NCBI RefSeq assembly: GCF_009712475.1
Contig: NZ_VCJO01000002.1
Span: forward strand, 434,001 to 498,000
Direction: 5' to 3'
DNA from: Micromonospora sp. CP22
Lineage (GTDB): Bacteria; Actinomycetota; Actinomycetes; Mycobacteriales; Micromonosporaceae
DNA length: 64,000 bases
A program made the translations under genes and the position numbers. Under the pieces are notes generated by a model. It was not told the origin of the DNA, did not search any database, and saw only the letters and a list, made by a program, of their open reading frames with translations. Of the stretch, positions 35,104 through 45,357 are shown piece by piece (the first letter of the stretch is position 1; every line of letters starts with the position of its first letter).

Positions 35104-35882
35104 GCGCGGCGGCGAACGGCCCTCGGTGGCTGGCGGACGGCCCGCCCGATGCGCCCCTCGCGGTGCTCGCGCACGGGCTGGAGGACTCCTGGCGTACCTG
35201 GCTGCCGCTGGCCGACGTCCTCGGGCAGCGGTGGCGGGTGGCCGCACTCGACCTGCCGTGGCGGCCGGGCACCGACTACCGGTGGCGGCACCGGCCGGCT
35301 GCCGACGCGCTCGCCGACGCGGTCGACGGGCTCGGCGCGGAGATCGATCTGCTGGTCGCCCACTCCTACGGTGCGAACGCCACGTTGCACCTGTTGTGCC
35401 GGGACGCGCTGCCGGCCCGACAGGTGGCGCTGATCTGCCCGCTCTACCGCCCTCCCGGCCGTCCGGTGACGTGGGCGCTGTTCGACCGCGCACGGGCCGC
35501 ATTCGAACGGCACATCCACGAGTCGCTGCGCAGCCGCCAGGGCGAGCGTCTGGCCCGTACGCCGGACGACGTGCTGGCGACGATGACCCGCAAGGCGATC
35601 GACCGGGCCGGACCGGCCGGCTTCCTCGCGGTCTTCGAGCAGTACGTCACCAGTGCCGCGCTGCCGCTGGACCGGGTCCGCCCGCCGGTGCTGGTGCTCG
35701 GCGGCGGTGACGACCCGACCCTCAGCCCGGCGGCGGCCGGTGCCCTCGCCCGGGCGCTGCCCGACGCCCGACTCGTCGTCGACGACCGCTACGACCACTT
35801 CTGCCACCTGCGGCACCCGGCCGAGGTCGCGGCCCGGCTGTGCCGTTTCGCCGCACGCCCGGAATTCGAGGAGGTCCCGTGA
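35100..35882 (+). CDS. Alpha/beta-hydrolase
   Basis: 260 aa. APLAVLAHGLEDSWRTWLPLADVL (oxyanion region), LLVAHSYGANATLHL with the nucleophile Ser in H-S-Y-G, LVLGGGDDPTLS (acid) and DRYDHFCHLRHP (His). The elbow has Ala in place of the first Gly of GxSxG. Within the ketosynthase operon, it might hydrolyse or transfer the acyl chain; the substrate is not evident. Confidence 0.85.
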   Translation: MSAAANGPRWLADGPPDAPLAVLAHGLEDSWRTWLPLADVLGQRWRVAALDLPWRPGTDYRWRHRPAADALADAVDGLGAEIDLLVAHSYGANATLHLLCRDALPARQVALICPLYRPPGRPVTWALFDRARAAFERHIHESLRSRQGERLARTPDDVLATMTRKAIDRAGPAGFLAVFEQYVTSAALPLDRVRPPVLVLGGGDDPTLSPAAAGALARALPDARLVVDDRYDHFCHLRHPAEVAARLCRFAARPEFEEVP

Positions 35883-36793
35883 CCCCGACCGTCGTGGCGG
35901 GCCGCCCCCGCTTCGAAGGGGCCAACATCCGCACCTGGATCGGCTTCAAACACTTCATGTACCTGGTCGAGGAGGCCGTGTTGCAGTGGCTGCGCGACCA
36001 CGGCCACCCACCCGGGCAGCTGTTCCACCGGCACGGGCTGGGCGTGGAGATCGTCGACTGCTCGGTGCAGCTACCCGCCGTACTCGACATCGACGACGAG
36101 GTGGACGCACAGGTGGATCGGGGGCGCGGCGACCGGCTCGACGTCACGCTCCGGGTCCGCCGCGACGGTCGGGACGTGACGGTGGCCCGCGCCTCGGTGC
36201 GACTGGCCCTGGTACGCGAGCGCACGGCCGAGGAGTCGACACCGGTAGCCCCCGACCTCGCCCCGTGGGTGGTCGACGACCTGGGCGGTGCGGCCGACGC
36301 ACCCGGGTCACGCCCCTACGACCCTCGGCGGCCGGTGCGTGACCAACTCGTCGACCCCGACTCACCGGCCCTGTACTGGCCCTGGCGGGCCCGCTACTTC
36401 TACTGCCACTACTCCGACCGGGTGCAGCACTCGGCCTACGTACGCTGCGTCGAGGCGGCCGTGGACCGGCTGTTGGAGGCGCGCGGCATCTCGGTGGGCC
36501 GGCTGCTGGCCGAACGTGCCTGGATTCCGGTGGTGTCGCGGGCCCGGGTGCGGATCCACCAGGCCGCGCACATGGAGGAGACGGTGCACACCGTCGTCGA
36601 CGTCGACTCGGTGCTGCGCGAGCAGTTGTTCGAGGTCCGGCTCACCTGCCACGTGGTGCGCGACGATCGGCTGTTGACGGTGGCCGAGGGCCGGGTGCTG
36701 CACGGTTACGCGATCAGCCGGGGCGACCGGGCCGGCGAGGTCGCCCGGCTGGGACCGGACATCGTCGCCACGCTCACCGGGAGTGCGCGATGA
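35879..36793 (+). CDS. Double-hotdog (4HBT-like) thioesterase or dehydratase
   Basis: 304 aa. Two hotdog halves: N-terminal FEGANIRTWIGFKHFMYLVEEAVLQWLR and C-terminal RARYFYCHYSDRVQHSAYVRCVEAAVDRLLEARG. The latter has the pattern of 4-hydroxybenzoyl-CoA thioesterase/acyl-ACP thioesterase proteins. Start GTG 35879 overlaps the hydrolase stop. Presumed to act on the carrier-bound acyl chain. Confidence 0.72.
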   Translation: MTPTVVAGRPRFEGANIRTWIGFKHFMYLVEEAVLQWLRDHGHPPGQLFHRHGLGVEIVDCSVQLPAVLDIDDEVDAQVDRGRGDRLDVTLRVRRDGRDVTVARASVRLALVRERTAEESTPVAPDLAPWVVDDLGGAADAPGSRPYDPRRPVRDQLVDPDSPALYWPWRARYFYCHYSDRVQHSAYVRCVEAAVDRLLEARGISVGRLLAERAWIPVVSRARVRIHQAAHMEETVHTVVDVDSVLREQLFEVRLTCHVVRDDRLLTVAEGRVLHGYAISRGDRAGEVARLGPDIVATLTGSAR

Positions 36794-37453
36794 CCCGACG
36801 GGCCCGGTTGTACTTCTCCTTCCGCAGCCCCTACAGCTGGCTGACCGTGCGACGGCTGCGGGCCGCCGTGCCGGACGCGTTCGACGCGCTCGACTGGCTG
36901 CCCTACTGGGACCCTGACGGTACGACCGCCGGGCTGCTCGCCGAACGCGGCGTCGACCTGCACTACGGCCAGATGAGCCGGTCCAAGCACCGGTACATCC
37001 TGCTGGACACCAAGCGGCTGGCCACCGCCGACGGCGCTGCCATGGCCTGGCCGGTCGACGTCGATCCGTGGTGGGAGCCGGCGCACCTGGCCTGGCTGTG
37101 GGCCCGCCGGTCCGGCCGCGCCGAACCGTTCTACGACGCCGTCACGGCCGCCCGCTGGGAGCGCGGGGAGAACATCTCCGACCCGGCGGTGGTGGCCGCC
37201 TGCGCCGCTCAGGCCGGACTCGACCCGGACGTCGCGGCGGCCTGCGCCGACGACCCAGAGCTGCGCGCGGAGGGCGTGGAGTGCCTGTCGCACGCCTACC
37301 ACGACGACGTGTTCGGGGTGCCCTACCTGAAGCTGGGACACCACCGGTTCTGGGGCTACGACCGGCTCGACGCGTTCCTCGCGACCTGGCCGCGACCGAC
37401 CGAGCCCCCGAGCCCACCGCCGGTGACCACGGCGTACGACGCGGACACGGCGG

Positions 37454-37467
<14 letters not shown>
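36790..37467 (+). CDS. DsbA-fold oxidoreductase/2-hydroxychromene-2-carboxylate isomerase-like
   Basis: 225 aa. LYFSFRSPYSWLTVRRL, with the S-P-Y-S signature, and FGVPYLKLGHHRFWGYDRLDAFL near the C terminus match the HCCA isomerase branch of the DsbA family. These use glutathione-like thiols and lack the CxxC of true disulfide oxidases; none is present here. In this operon it could catalyse double-bond isomerisation of an unsaturated chain, which is inference. Confidence 0.8.
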
Positions 37468-38209
<742 letters not shown>

Positions 38210-38219
38210 TGGGGGTGAC

Positions 38220-39737
38220 ATGGCGGAGCTGTTGATCGACCTCGCGTCACGTTCGCCAGCCGAGACGGCGCTGGTCGACGAGCGCGGCTCGACCACCTGG
38301 CGGGAGCTCAACGACCGGGTCAACGGGTGGATCACCGAGTTGCGCGGGCACCGGGTGGCAGCCGGTGACGCGGTGGCCGTGATGGCCGGCAACCGCCGGG
38401 AGACCTTCGAGGTGGTGCTGGCCGGGCTGCACCTCGGGGCGACCGTGGTGCCGGTCAACTGGCACCTCACCGCCGCCGAGGTGGCCCACATCCTGACCGA
38501 CGCCGCGTGTCGTCTGCTGGTCGTCGACGCACCCCGCGCCGCCGTGGCCGCCGACGCGGTGGCCCGTTGCGACGGCCCGCGCCCGCTCGTGATCGACGAC
38601 CGGACGCCCACCCCGGACACCACCGAGCCGGACGGCCAGCGGTGCGGCGCCCTGCTGCTCTACACCTCCGGCAGCACCGGCCGACCCCGGGGGGTGGCCA
38701 ATCGACTCTTCGTCGCCGACGCCCCGTTCTCCCGCGTGGGCCGCCTGGGTGACTACGCCGCGCGGACGCTGCGGCTCCCGGCGGGGGGACGGACGCTCGT
38801 CGTCGCCCCCTGGTATCACTCCGCGCAACTCTTCTTCGCGCTGCTGCCCCTGCTGCGCGGCAGCACCCTGGTGATCGAGGAGCGGTTCGACCCGGTCCGC
38901 ACGCTGTCCACCATGACCCGACACCGGGTCACCACGGCACATCTGGTGCCCACCCACTTCGTCCGGATGCTGGCGCTCGACCCGGCGGTACGCGACGAAC
39001 TCACCCCCCGGGACCTGCGGCTGGTCTGGCACGGCGGCGGCCCCTGCCCGGTCGAGGTGAAGGACCGGATGATCAGGTGGTGGGGTCCGGTGCTGCTGGA
39101 GTACTACGGCGCCACCGAGTCGGGGGCGCTCACCGTCATCGACTCGGTCGAGGCCGGCCAGCGGCCGGGCAGCGTCGGCCGGGCGCTGCCCCCGCACGAG
39201 ATCGTCATCCTGGACCCGGCCGGACGCCCACTACCGGCCGGGCAGACCGGCACCGTCTACGCGCGACGGATCGGCGGGAGCGGGTTCCACTACCACAACG
39301 CCCCGGCCGAGACCGCCGCCGCGCATCGCGCCCCCGACCTGTTCACCGTCGGGGAGATCGGTCACCTCGACGGCGACGGATACCTCTACCTGACCGGACG
39401 TGCCCGCGACGTGGTGGTCACCGGCGGGGTCAACGTGCACGCCGCCGAGGTCGAGGCGGTGCTGCTGCGTCATCCGGAGGTCCGGGACGCGGCCGTCGTC
39501 GGGGTGCCCGACGACGAGTACGGCGAGCGGGTGGTCGCGGTGGTGGTGGCCGCCGAGCCGGACCACGCCGACGAGTTGCCGAAACGCCTCGACCGGCACA
39601 CCCGGAAGACGTTGGCCGGATTCAAGGTGCCGCGGGCGTACCGGCTGGTCGACGCGCTGCCCCGCGACGACACCGGCAAGCTCCGCAAACAACTCGTCCG
39701 GCGGATGCTGGCCGACCTGCCGGGCGGTGGCTCATGA
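38220..39737 (+). CDS. ANL-family acyl-CoA synthetase/acyl-AMP ligase
   Basis: 505 aa. LLYTSGSTGRPRGV (A3), YYGATESGALT (A5), FTVGEIGHLDGDGYLYLTGRARDVVVTGGVNVHAAEVEAVLLRHP (A7-A8) and DDTGKLRKQLVRR with the A10 Lys. The sequence is of the acyl-CoA synthetase type rather than NRPS A domains. ATG 38220 follows the aldolase stop by 10 bases. It probably activates a free acyl or aryl acid for the same pathway. Confidence 0.88.
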   Translation: MAELLIDLASRSPAETALVDERGSTTWRELNDRVNGWITELRGHRVAAGDAVAVMAGNRRETFEVVLAGLHLGATVVPVNWHLTAAEVAHILTDAACRLLVVDAPRAAVAADAVARCDGPRPLVIDDRTPTPDTTEPDGQRCGALLLYTSGSTGRPRGVANRLFVADAPFSRVGRLGDYAARTLRLPAGGRTLVVAPWYHSAQLFFALLPLLRGSTLVIEERFDPVRTLSTMTRHRVTTAHLVPTHFVRMLALDPAVRDELTPRDLRLVWHGGGPCPVEVKDRMIRWWGPVLLEYYGATESGALTVIDSVEAGQRPGSVGRALPPHEIVILDPAGRPLPAGQTGTVYARRIGGSGFHYHNAPAETAAAHRAPDLFTVGEIGHLDGDGYLYLTGRARDVVVTGGVNVHAAEVEAVLLRHPEVRDAAVVGVPDDEYGERVVAVVVAAEPDHADELPKRLDRHTRKTLAGFKVPRAYRLVDALPRDDTGKLRKQLVRRMLADLPGGGS

Positions 39738-40984
39738 ACGTCAGCCTGCCCACAGCCGACATCGCGCACCCCGCCACCTACGCGCGGGGGGTTCCGCACG
39801 ACGAGTTCGCCCGACGCCGACGCGAGGAGCCGGTCGGTTGGGTCACCGAACCGACTCTCGTCCGCCGCTCGACCGCCGGGTCGACGGTGCAGCGGGGCAC
39901 TGGCTTCTGGGCCGTCACGACCCACGCGGAGATCGTCGACGTCTGTCGGCGGCGGGACGAGTTCTCGTCCAGTCGCCGGGGCGCGTTCCTGGTCGACCCG
40001 CGTACCAAGGCCGACCTGGAACGGGCCCGGCAACTCCTGGTCAACATGGACGCCCCGCAGCACACCTGGATCCGCCGGGCGATCTCCCCCGCGTTCACCC
40101 CACGATCGGTCCAGCGGTTGGCGGCGGACGTGGGCGGGCACGCCCGGTCGACCGTGGCACGGGCGATGGCAGGCGACGACATCGACCTGGTCCGCGACCT
40201 CGCCGCCGAACTGCCGCTGCTGGTGCTCGCCGACCTGCTGGGCCTGCCACCGGCCGACCGGGGGCTGCTGCTGCGCTGGAGCAACCACCTGGTGGGTTTC
40301 GACGACCCCGAGTTCGGCGGTGGCGACATCGAGGCGTACCGGCAGGCGCTGGGCGAGGCACTGGCCTATGCCGCAGCACTGGTCCGCGACCGTCGGCGGC
40401 GGCCCCGGGAGGACCTCGTCTCGGCGTTGGTGGCGGCCGAGGTCGAGGGACGCCGACTCACCGACGCCCAGCTCTGCCAGATCTGGCTGTTGCTGATCGT
40501 CGCCGGTAACGAGACGACCCGGCACCTGATCTCCGGTTCGCTGGCCCTGCTGATCGACGAGCGCGTCGACGCGTCCGGACCGGGTGCCGTCGAGGAGTTG
40601 CTGCGCCTGGTCAGCCCGATCACCCAGTTCCGCCGGACGGCGACCCGCGACACCACACTGGCCGGTACCCGGATCGCCGAGGGCGACAAGGTGGTCCTCT
40701 ACTTCACCTCGGCGAACCGGGACGAGCGGGTGTTCGCCGACCCGCACCGGTTCCGGCCGGACCGCCCCGACAACCCGCACCTGGCCTTCGGCATCGGCCC
40801 ACACTTCTGCCTCGGCGCCCATCTGGCCCGACTGGAACTCGCCGAGTTGCTGACCGCCATCCGTCCCTACCTGCCCCGGCTGCGACTCGCCGGCCCGGTG
40901 GTCCGGTTGCAGTCGAACTTCGTCAACGGGATCAAGACGATGCCGGCCGCGCTGGAGCCCGCGCCCAGGTCGACCGGCAGATGA
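39734..40984 (+). CDS. Cytochrome P450 (CYP124/125/142-like)
   Basis: 416 aa. HAEIVDVCRRRDEFSS, NMDAPQHTWIRRAISPAFTPR, I-helix LLIVAGNETTRHLISG, ExxR in EELLRLVSPI and heme loop FGIGPHFCLGAHLAR (Cys359). These motifs, especially the NMDxPxHxxxR and AGNETTR segments, are shared with lipid- or steroid-oxidising actinobacterial P450s. Starts inside the ligase stop (ATGA) and precedes MbtH. Confidence 0.9.
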   Translation: MNVSLPTADIAHPATYARGVPHDEFARRRREEPVGWVTEPTLVRRSTAGSTVQRGTGFWAVTTHAEIVDVCRRRDEFSSSRRGAFLVDPRTKADLERARQLLVNMDAPQHTWIRRAISPAFTPRSVQRLAADVGGHARSTVARAMAGDDIDLVRDLAAELPLLVLADLLGLPPADRGLLLRWSNHLVGFDDPEFGGGDIEAYRQALGEALAYAAALVRDRRRRPREDLVSALVAAEVEGRRLTDAQLCQIWLLLIVAGNETTRHLISGSLALLIDERVDASGPGAVEELLRLVSPITQFRRTATRDTTLAGTRIAEGDKVVLYFTSANRDERVFADPHRFRPDRPDNPHLAFGIGPHFCLGAHLARLELAELLTAIRPYLPRLRLAGPVVRLQSNFVNGIKTMPAALEPAPRSTGR

Positions 40985-40998
40985 AAGGAGCGCCCATC

Positions 40999-41214
40999 AT
41001 GGAGGAGAGCGAGCGGTACCGGTTCGCCGTCGTGCACAACGACGAGGACCAGTACTCGATCTGGCCCGACGACCAGGAGCTGCCCCCTGGCTGGCAGCGG
41101 GAGGGCACGGCCGGTTCACGGCAGCAGTGCCTCGACCACATCGCCGGGATCTGGACGGACATGACGCCGCGCAGCCTCCGTGCGGCGCTCGCCCGCGACG
41201 CCGCGGACCGCTGA
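40999..41214 (+). CDS. mbtH: MbtH-like protein
   Basis: 71 aa. VVHNDEDQYSIWPD, LPPGWQREGTAGSRQQCLDHI and WTDMTPRSLR are the full MbtH signature. ATG 40999 has AAAGGAG 9 bases upstream and is preferred to the ATG at 40981. MbtH proteins bind and activate NRPS adenylation domains; only one copy is seen for four apparently functional A domains. Confidence 0.95.
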   Translation: MEESERYRFAVVHNDEDQYSIWPDDQELPPGWQREGTAGSRQQCLDHIAGIWTDMTPRSLRAALARDAADR

Positions 41215-41273
41215 GATGGTGTACGGCCTTCTCAGCGGTGCGTATCCGACCGACGCCGACCTACGCTCCGGCC

Positions 41274-42605
41274 ATGCGTGAATCGCCGGCCTCGGTGGGC
41301 CAACGACTGCTCTGGTTGATGGACCACTACCAGGGCGGCCGGCGGAGCCTCACGCAGCAGGTGTTGCTGCGGCGCGACACGGTGGACGTCGGTCGGCTCC
41401 GCGAGGCGTTGACCCTGCTCGGCGACCGCCACGAAGCACTGCGGACGAGACTGGTCGAGCGTCGCCGCCAGTTGATGCAGCAGGTCTGCCCGAACCGTGA
41501 GCCGGACCTCGACGTCGTCGACCTGACCGGCGTACGCGACCCGGTCGACGCCCTGCGCGACGCGCTCGCCACCGACCTGCGTCAGCGAGTGCCCGTCGAG
41601 CAGTGGCCGACCCGCACCACGCTCTACCGCCTGCCCGACCGGGCCGTCGTCTGCCTGAGCATGCACCACCTGATCACCGATCACTCGTCGAACGGCCTGG
41701 TGTTGCGCGACCTGCGCACGATCTACGAAGCCCTCGCGGAGGCCACACCGCCCGATCTACCCGAGGTCACCTGGCAGTACGCCACCTGGGCGCAGTGGCA
41801 GCGGGAACGGCTGGCCGGGGAGAGCCGCCGTCGGCTCGACACGTTCTGGCGGGACACCCTCGACGGAGCCAGCCTGCCGATGCTGCCGGTCCGGAACCCG
41901 GAGCCGGTCGACTCCGGTTCGGCCCGCGTACGTTTGGCCGAGCCGGTGGTCCGGTCCCTGCGCGCCCTCGCGCGGACCCACCGGACCAGCATGTTCGCCG
42001 TCCTGCTGGCGGTCTTCTACACCCTGCTGCACCAGCGCACCGGCCAGGCGGACCTGACCGTGACCTCGCTCTTCGCGAACCGGGCCCGCTCCGAGGTGGC
42101 CAACACCCTGGGTTTCTTCGTCAACCAGGTGGCACTGCGCAGCCAGGTCGACAGCGGCGAGCCGTTCACCGCGCTGGTGCGGCGGGTCCGGGGCGCCACC
42201 ATCCGCGCCCTGCCGCACCAGGACCTGCCGTTCCACATGCTGCCGCCGGGCATCGTGCAGTCCCCCAGCGGCCGGGCCGACCAGGTGGTCTTCCAGATGC
42301 TCGACCCCGGCACGACCCGTGGTGACATGCGCGGTGACCACCTGGCCGACCTGGAGCCGCAGACCCGCAACACCCGCTTCGACCTCGAACTGCTCGTGGT
42401 GCCGATCGGCGACTCGCTGGTCGTCCAGCTCCGGTACACCGACCGGCTCTTCGACGACACGACCGCGCGGGCCTTCGTCCGCGACTTCGGGTACCTCGCG
42501 GATCGGTTCGGACGGCAGCCCGACGACCCGGTCGGCGACGCGGTCAGCCAACTCGCCCGCACCGAGGCAGCACGACCATCCCCCACCCTGACCGAGGAGC
42601 AGTGA
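41274..42605 (+). CDS. Free-standing NRPS condensation (C) domain protein, second copy
   Basis: 443 aa. SVGQRLLWLMDHYQGG (C1), DRHEALRTRL (C2), LSMHHLITDHSSNGLVL with HHxxxD (C3), TWQYATWAQWQ (C4), VTSLFANRARSEVANTLGFFVNQVALRS (C5) and HQDLPFHMLPP (C6). It shares distinctive segments such as V-[ED]-QWPTR-[AT]-T with the C protein at 5462 and is its paralogue. Its stop overlaps the ATG of a discrete carrier protein, so that carrier is the likely in-trans partner. Confidence 0.9.
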   Translation: MRESPASVGQRLLWLMDHYQGGRRSLTQQVLLRRDTVDVGRLREALTLLGDRHEALRTRLVERRRQLMQQVCPNREPDLDVVDLTGVRDPVDALRDALATDLRQRVPVEQWPTRTTLYRLPDRAVVCLSMHHLITDHSSNGLVLRDLRTIYEALAEATPPDLPEVTWQYATWAQWQRERLAGESRRRLDTFWRDTLDGASLPMLPVRNPEPVDSGSARVRLAEPVVRSLRALARTHRTSMFAVLLAVFYTLLHQRTGQADLTVTSLFANRARSEVANTLGFFVNQVALRSQVDSGEPFTALVRRVRGATIRALPHQDLPFHMLPPGIVQSPSGRADQVVFQMLDPGTTRGDMRGDHLADLEPQTRNTRFDLELLVVPIGDSLVVQLRYTDRLFDDTTARAFVRDFGYLADRFGRQPDDPVGDAVSQLARTEAARPSPTLTEEQ

Positions 42606-42895
42606 TGAGCCAACCGACCGTGACGGCCGACCAGATCACGGCGATCGTGCGTGATCTCGCCCCCGCGCCCAACGACGACCTCGGACCCGATACCCGGCTC
42701 GTCGAGGATCTCGGATACCACTCGCTGGCATTGCTCGAACTGGCCTTCGCCCTGGAGGACGAGTTCGACCTGGAGCCGATCGACGAGCAGACCGCCCGGC
42801 GGATCACCACCGTCGGCCTGGTCGTCGAGACCGTGCTGGAGCGGATCGCGGAGCGGGACGGCGCACCCTCGGCTCCGGTGACGGACCGGGCCTGA
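42605..42895 (+). CDS. Discrete acyl/peptidyl carrier protein
   Basis: 96 aa. VEDLGYHSLALLELAFALEDEF contains the phosphopantetheine Ser (Y-H-S-L). ATG 42605 overlaps the preceding stop and has GAGGAG 4-10 bases upstream; GTG 42602 is an alternative. Its coupling to the free C domain and to the flavoprotein at 42902 suggests that a carrier-bound residue is oxidised and then condensed in trans. Confidence 0.9.
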   Translation: MSQPTVTADQITAIVRDLAPAPNDDLGPDTRLVEDLGYHSLALLELAFALEDEFDLEPIDEQTARRITTVGLVVETVLERIAERDGAPSAPVTDRA

Positions 42896-42901
42896 TCCAC
42901 C

Positions 42902-44044
42902 GTGCGGACCGATGCCCTCGACCGCGTCGACGCGGTGGTCGGCGCGCTCACCGCCGGTGCCGACGAGGCCGAACGTAGCGCCCAGCTGCCGGCCGACACG
43001 GTGACCGCCCTGCGCACGGCGGGGCTGTTCCGGATGGTCGTGCCGGCCCGGTACGGGGGCGACGAGTTGCCCGTCAGCGAGGTGCTGCCGGTGCTCGCCG
43101 CCCTTTCCCGTACCGACCCGTCGGTCGGCTGGGTGGTCGGCCAGGTGGCGCTGTCGCAGCTCATCATCGGTTGTGGCGGTCCGGAGACAGCCGCCGAGGT
43201 CTACGCCGACGGACCCGACGTGGTGGCGGCCGGCGCGGTGGCGATCAAGGGACGGGCCGCGTCGACTGCGGACGGATGGCAGGTTAGCGGTCGCTGGCCC
43301 TTCGTCTCCGGATGTCGGCACGCGTCCTGGTTCTATCTCAACTGCGCCGTGCAGGACGGCAGGAGCCTGGCCCGTGGGCCGGACGGCGAGGTGTCGAGCC
43401 GGATGGTCGTGCTGCCCGCGTCCGCTGTCACGATCGAGCCCTCCTGGCAGGCGCTCGGCCTGCGCGGCACCGGCAGCCACGACGTCACGGTCACCCGGGC
43501 GCTCTGCCCGGACCACCGCGGCTTCACCGGGTCGCGGACCGACCCGGGGGCGGAGGTGGTCGCGGACCGGGTCGCCACGTCCAGTCTGATCATCGCCGCC
43601 GTCGCCCTGGGTATCGCCGAGGGTGCCACCACAGAGCTGATCGAGCTGGTCATGTCCGGGAAGCGACCGGCGTTGAGCCGGGTGCCGCTGTCCCGGTCGC
43701 CGCAGCTCCAGGACCAGCTCGGCGAGGCGGACGTGCGCTGTCGGGCGGCCCGGACGGTCCTGCTCGACGCCGCACGGGCGGCCGAGCAACAGATCGAGGC
43801 GTCACCCGCACGTCGCCGGGCACGCACCCGGGCCACCGCCGCACATCTCATCGCCGAGGCGACCGCGGTCGTCGACACGGCCTACCGGCTCGCCGGTGGC
43901 ACCGCCGTCTACGACTCGTGCCCGCTACAGCGCCGCTTCCGCGACATGCGGACCGCCGCTCAACACTTCGTGGCCGGCCGCCAGTCCTTCGCCGCGCTCG
44001 GGGCGTCGCTGGTCGGTGAGACACCGGACGACGGCGGCCGATGA
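42902..44044 (+). CDS. Acyl-CoA-dehydrogenase-fold flavoprotein (group D monooxygenase or dehydrogenase)
   Basis: 380 aa. FRMVVPARYGGDELPVSEVLPVLAALSRTDPSVGWVVGQVA, GWQVSGRWPFVSGCRHASWFY, LGLRGTGSHDVTV and YRLAGGTAVYDSCPLQRRFRDMRTAAQHF are typical of the ACAD-like flavin-dependent monooxygenases (DszC/IacA/KijD3-like) and of acyl-thioester dehydrogenases in NRPS clusters. I could not fix the catalytic base from sequence alone, so the reaction (hydroxylation, N-oxidation or desaturation) is open. It begins 6 bases after the carrier protein. Confidence 0.82.
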   Translation: MRTDALDRVDAVVGALTAGADEAERSAQLPADTVTALRTAGLFRMVVPARYGGDELPVSEVLPVLAALSRTDPSVGWVVGQVALSQLIIGCGGPETAAEVYADGPDVVAAGAVAIKGRAASTADGWQVSGRWPFVSGCRHASWFYLNCAVQDGRSLARGPDGEVSSRMVVLPASAVTIEPSWQALGLRGTGSHDVTVTRALCPDHRGFTGSRTDPGAEVVADRVATSSLIIAAVALGIAEGATTELIELVMSGKRPALSRVPLSRSPQLQDQLGEADVRCRAARTVLLDAARAAEQQIEASPARRRARTRATAAHLIAEATAVVDTAYRLAGGTAVYDSCPLQRRFRDMRTAAQHFVAGRQSFAALGASLVGETPDDGGR

Positions 44045-44103
44045 GGCGGCCTGATCCTCCGGCGCGGGTCGGCCGCGATCAGGGAACTCAACTGGAGGTC
44101 ACG

Positions 44104-45327
44104 GTGCCCGTCACCGCAGCCAGATTCGACGCGCTGGATCCGGCGCTGCTCGTCGATCCGTACCCGACCTATGCCCGCCTGCGCGAACAGGCCGCCGTGT
44201 GCCGGGGCGGCCCGGCCACCTGGGTGGTGCCCCGATGGGCGGAGGTGGCCGAGCTGCTGCGCGATCCCCGGCTCGGGCACGGTTTCGCCGCCACCGGTGA
44301 GTCGAACCTGCTGCGGCTGGCCTACTCGGTCGCCGGTGGCCGGGCGGACACCGCGCTCACCCGGATCGTGCCCCGGCTGCCCGGCAAGGACCACGTGCGA
44401 GTTCGCCGGTTGATGGCCCAGGCCCTCAACCCGGCCGCCGTACGCGCCATCGCCGCGGACGTCGGCACGTGGATGGACCGGTTCCTCGACGACGCCGTAC
44501 AGCGCGGCGGATTCGACGCGATGACCGACCTGGCCCTACCGCTGCAAACCGCCGTCGCGTGTGAGCTGCTCAGCGCACCGGCTGCCGACCGGCCCGACAT
44601 CGTCCGCCGGGCCATCGACGTCGGCCGGGCGTTCATCCTCATCCCGTACGTCGCCGAAGGTGGGATCGCCGCGCAGCACGAGGCGATCGGCTGGTTGCGC
44701 GACTACGTGGCCGAGCTGGTCGCCGCCCGACGCCGCGTGCCCGGTGACGACCTGATCTCCCGTCTCACCCGGGTACGCCACCAGGGCACCGTGCTCTCCG
44801 ACGACGAGATCGTCGACAACGCGGTGTTCCTGCTCTTCGCCGGTTTCGAGACCACGATCCACCTGGTTGCCGGAGGCTGCGCCGCTCTGGCCGGGCATCC
44901 CGACGCCTGGAGGCAGCTCAGTGGTCGGCCGCAGCTGGCGGCCAACGCGGTCGAGGAACTGCTGCGCTACGACGCGCCGATCCAGTGGGTCGCCCGTCTC
45001 ACGTCGGCGCCGGTGCAGATCGCCGACCGGACGATCCGTAAGGACCGTGCGGTGTTGCTGCTGCTCGCCTCGGCCAACCGCGATCCACGGCGCTTCGCCG
45101 ACCCCGACCGGCTCGACCTGACCCGCCACCCCAACCCGCACGTCAGCTTCGGCGGGGGCCCGCACACCTGCCTCGGTACGGTGCTGGCGCGGGCTCTGGG
45201 CACGGTGGTGTTCGAGCGGCTGGCCTCCCGCGTCGACTCGCTCGAACCCGCCGGCGAGGCGGTACTCCGCCCCCACTTCAACCTGCGTGGACACCACCAG
45301 GTCCCGCTGGCGGTGACGTCTCGGTAG
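44104..45327 (+). CDS. Cytochrome P450, paralogue of the one at 8808
   Basis: 407 aa from GTG 44104 (GGAGG 8 bases upstream). ATG 44041, overlapping the previous stop, is an alternative adding 21 residues. DPYPTYARLREQA, I-helix LFAGFETTIHLVAGG, ExxR in EELLRYDAPIQWVARL and heme loop VSFGGGPHTCLGTVLAR (Cys356). The A-G-F-E-T-T helix and the RYDxPIQ region are nearly the same as in the P450 at 8808, indicating a duplication in the cluster. Confidence 0.9.
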   Translation: MPVTAARFDALDPALLVDPYPTYARLREQAAVCRGGPATWVVPRWAEVAELLRDPRLGHGFAATGESNLLRLAYSVAGGRADTALTRIVPRLPGKDHVRVRRLMAQALNPAAVRAIAADVGTWMDRFLDDAVQRGGFDAMTDLALPLQTAVACELLSAPAADRPDIVRRAIDVGRAFILIPYVAEGGIAAQHEAIGWLRDYVAELVAARRRVPGDDLISRLTRVRHQGTVLSDDEIVDNAVFLLFAGFETTIHLVAGGCAALAGHPDAWRQLSGRPQLAANAVEELLRYDAPIQWVARLTSAPVQIADRTIRKDRAVLLLLASANRDPRRFADPDRLDLTRHPNPHVSFGGGPHTCLGTVLARALGTVVFERLASRVDSLEPAGEAVLRPHFNLRGHHQVPLAVTSR

Positions 45328-45357
45328 GAGCGTGTGTGCCCTGCTCTACACGCGCTC
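45328..45357. terminator. Bidirectional hairpin terminator between convergent genes
   Basis: GAGCGTGTGT - 10-base loop - ACACGCGCTC forms a 10-base-pair stem with a single G-U wobble. It starts at the base after the P450 stop and ends within the aldehyde dehydrogenase stop codon. There is no U-tract, as is common for actinomycete terminators. Confidence 0.65.
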
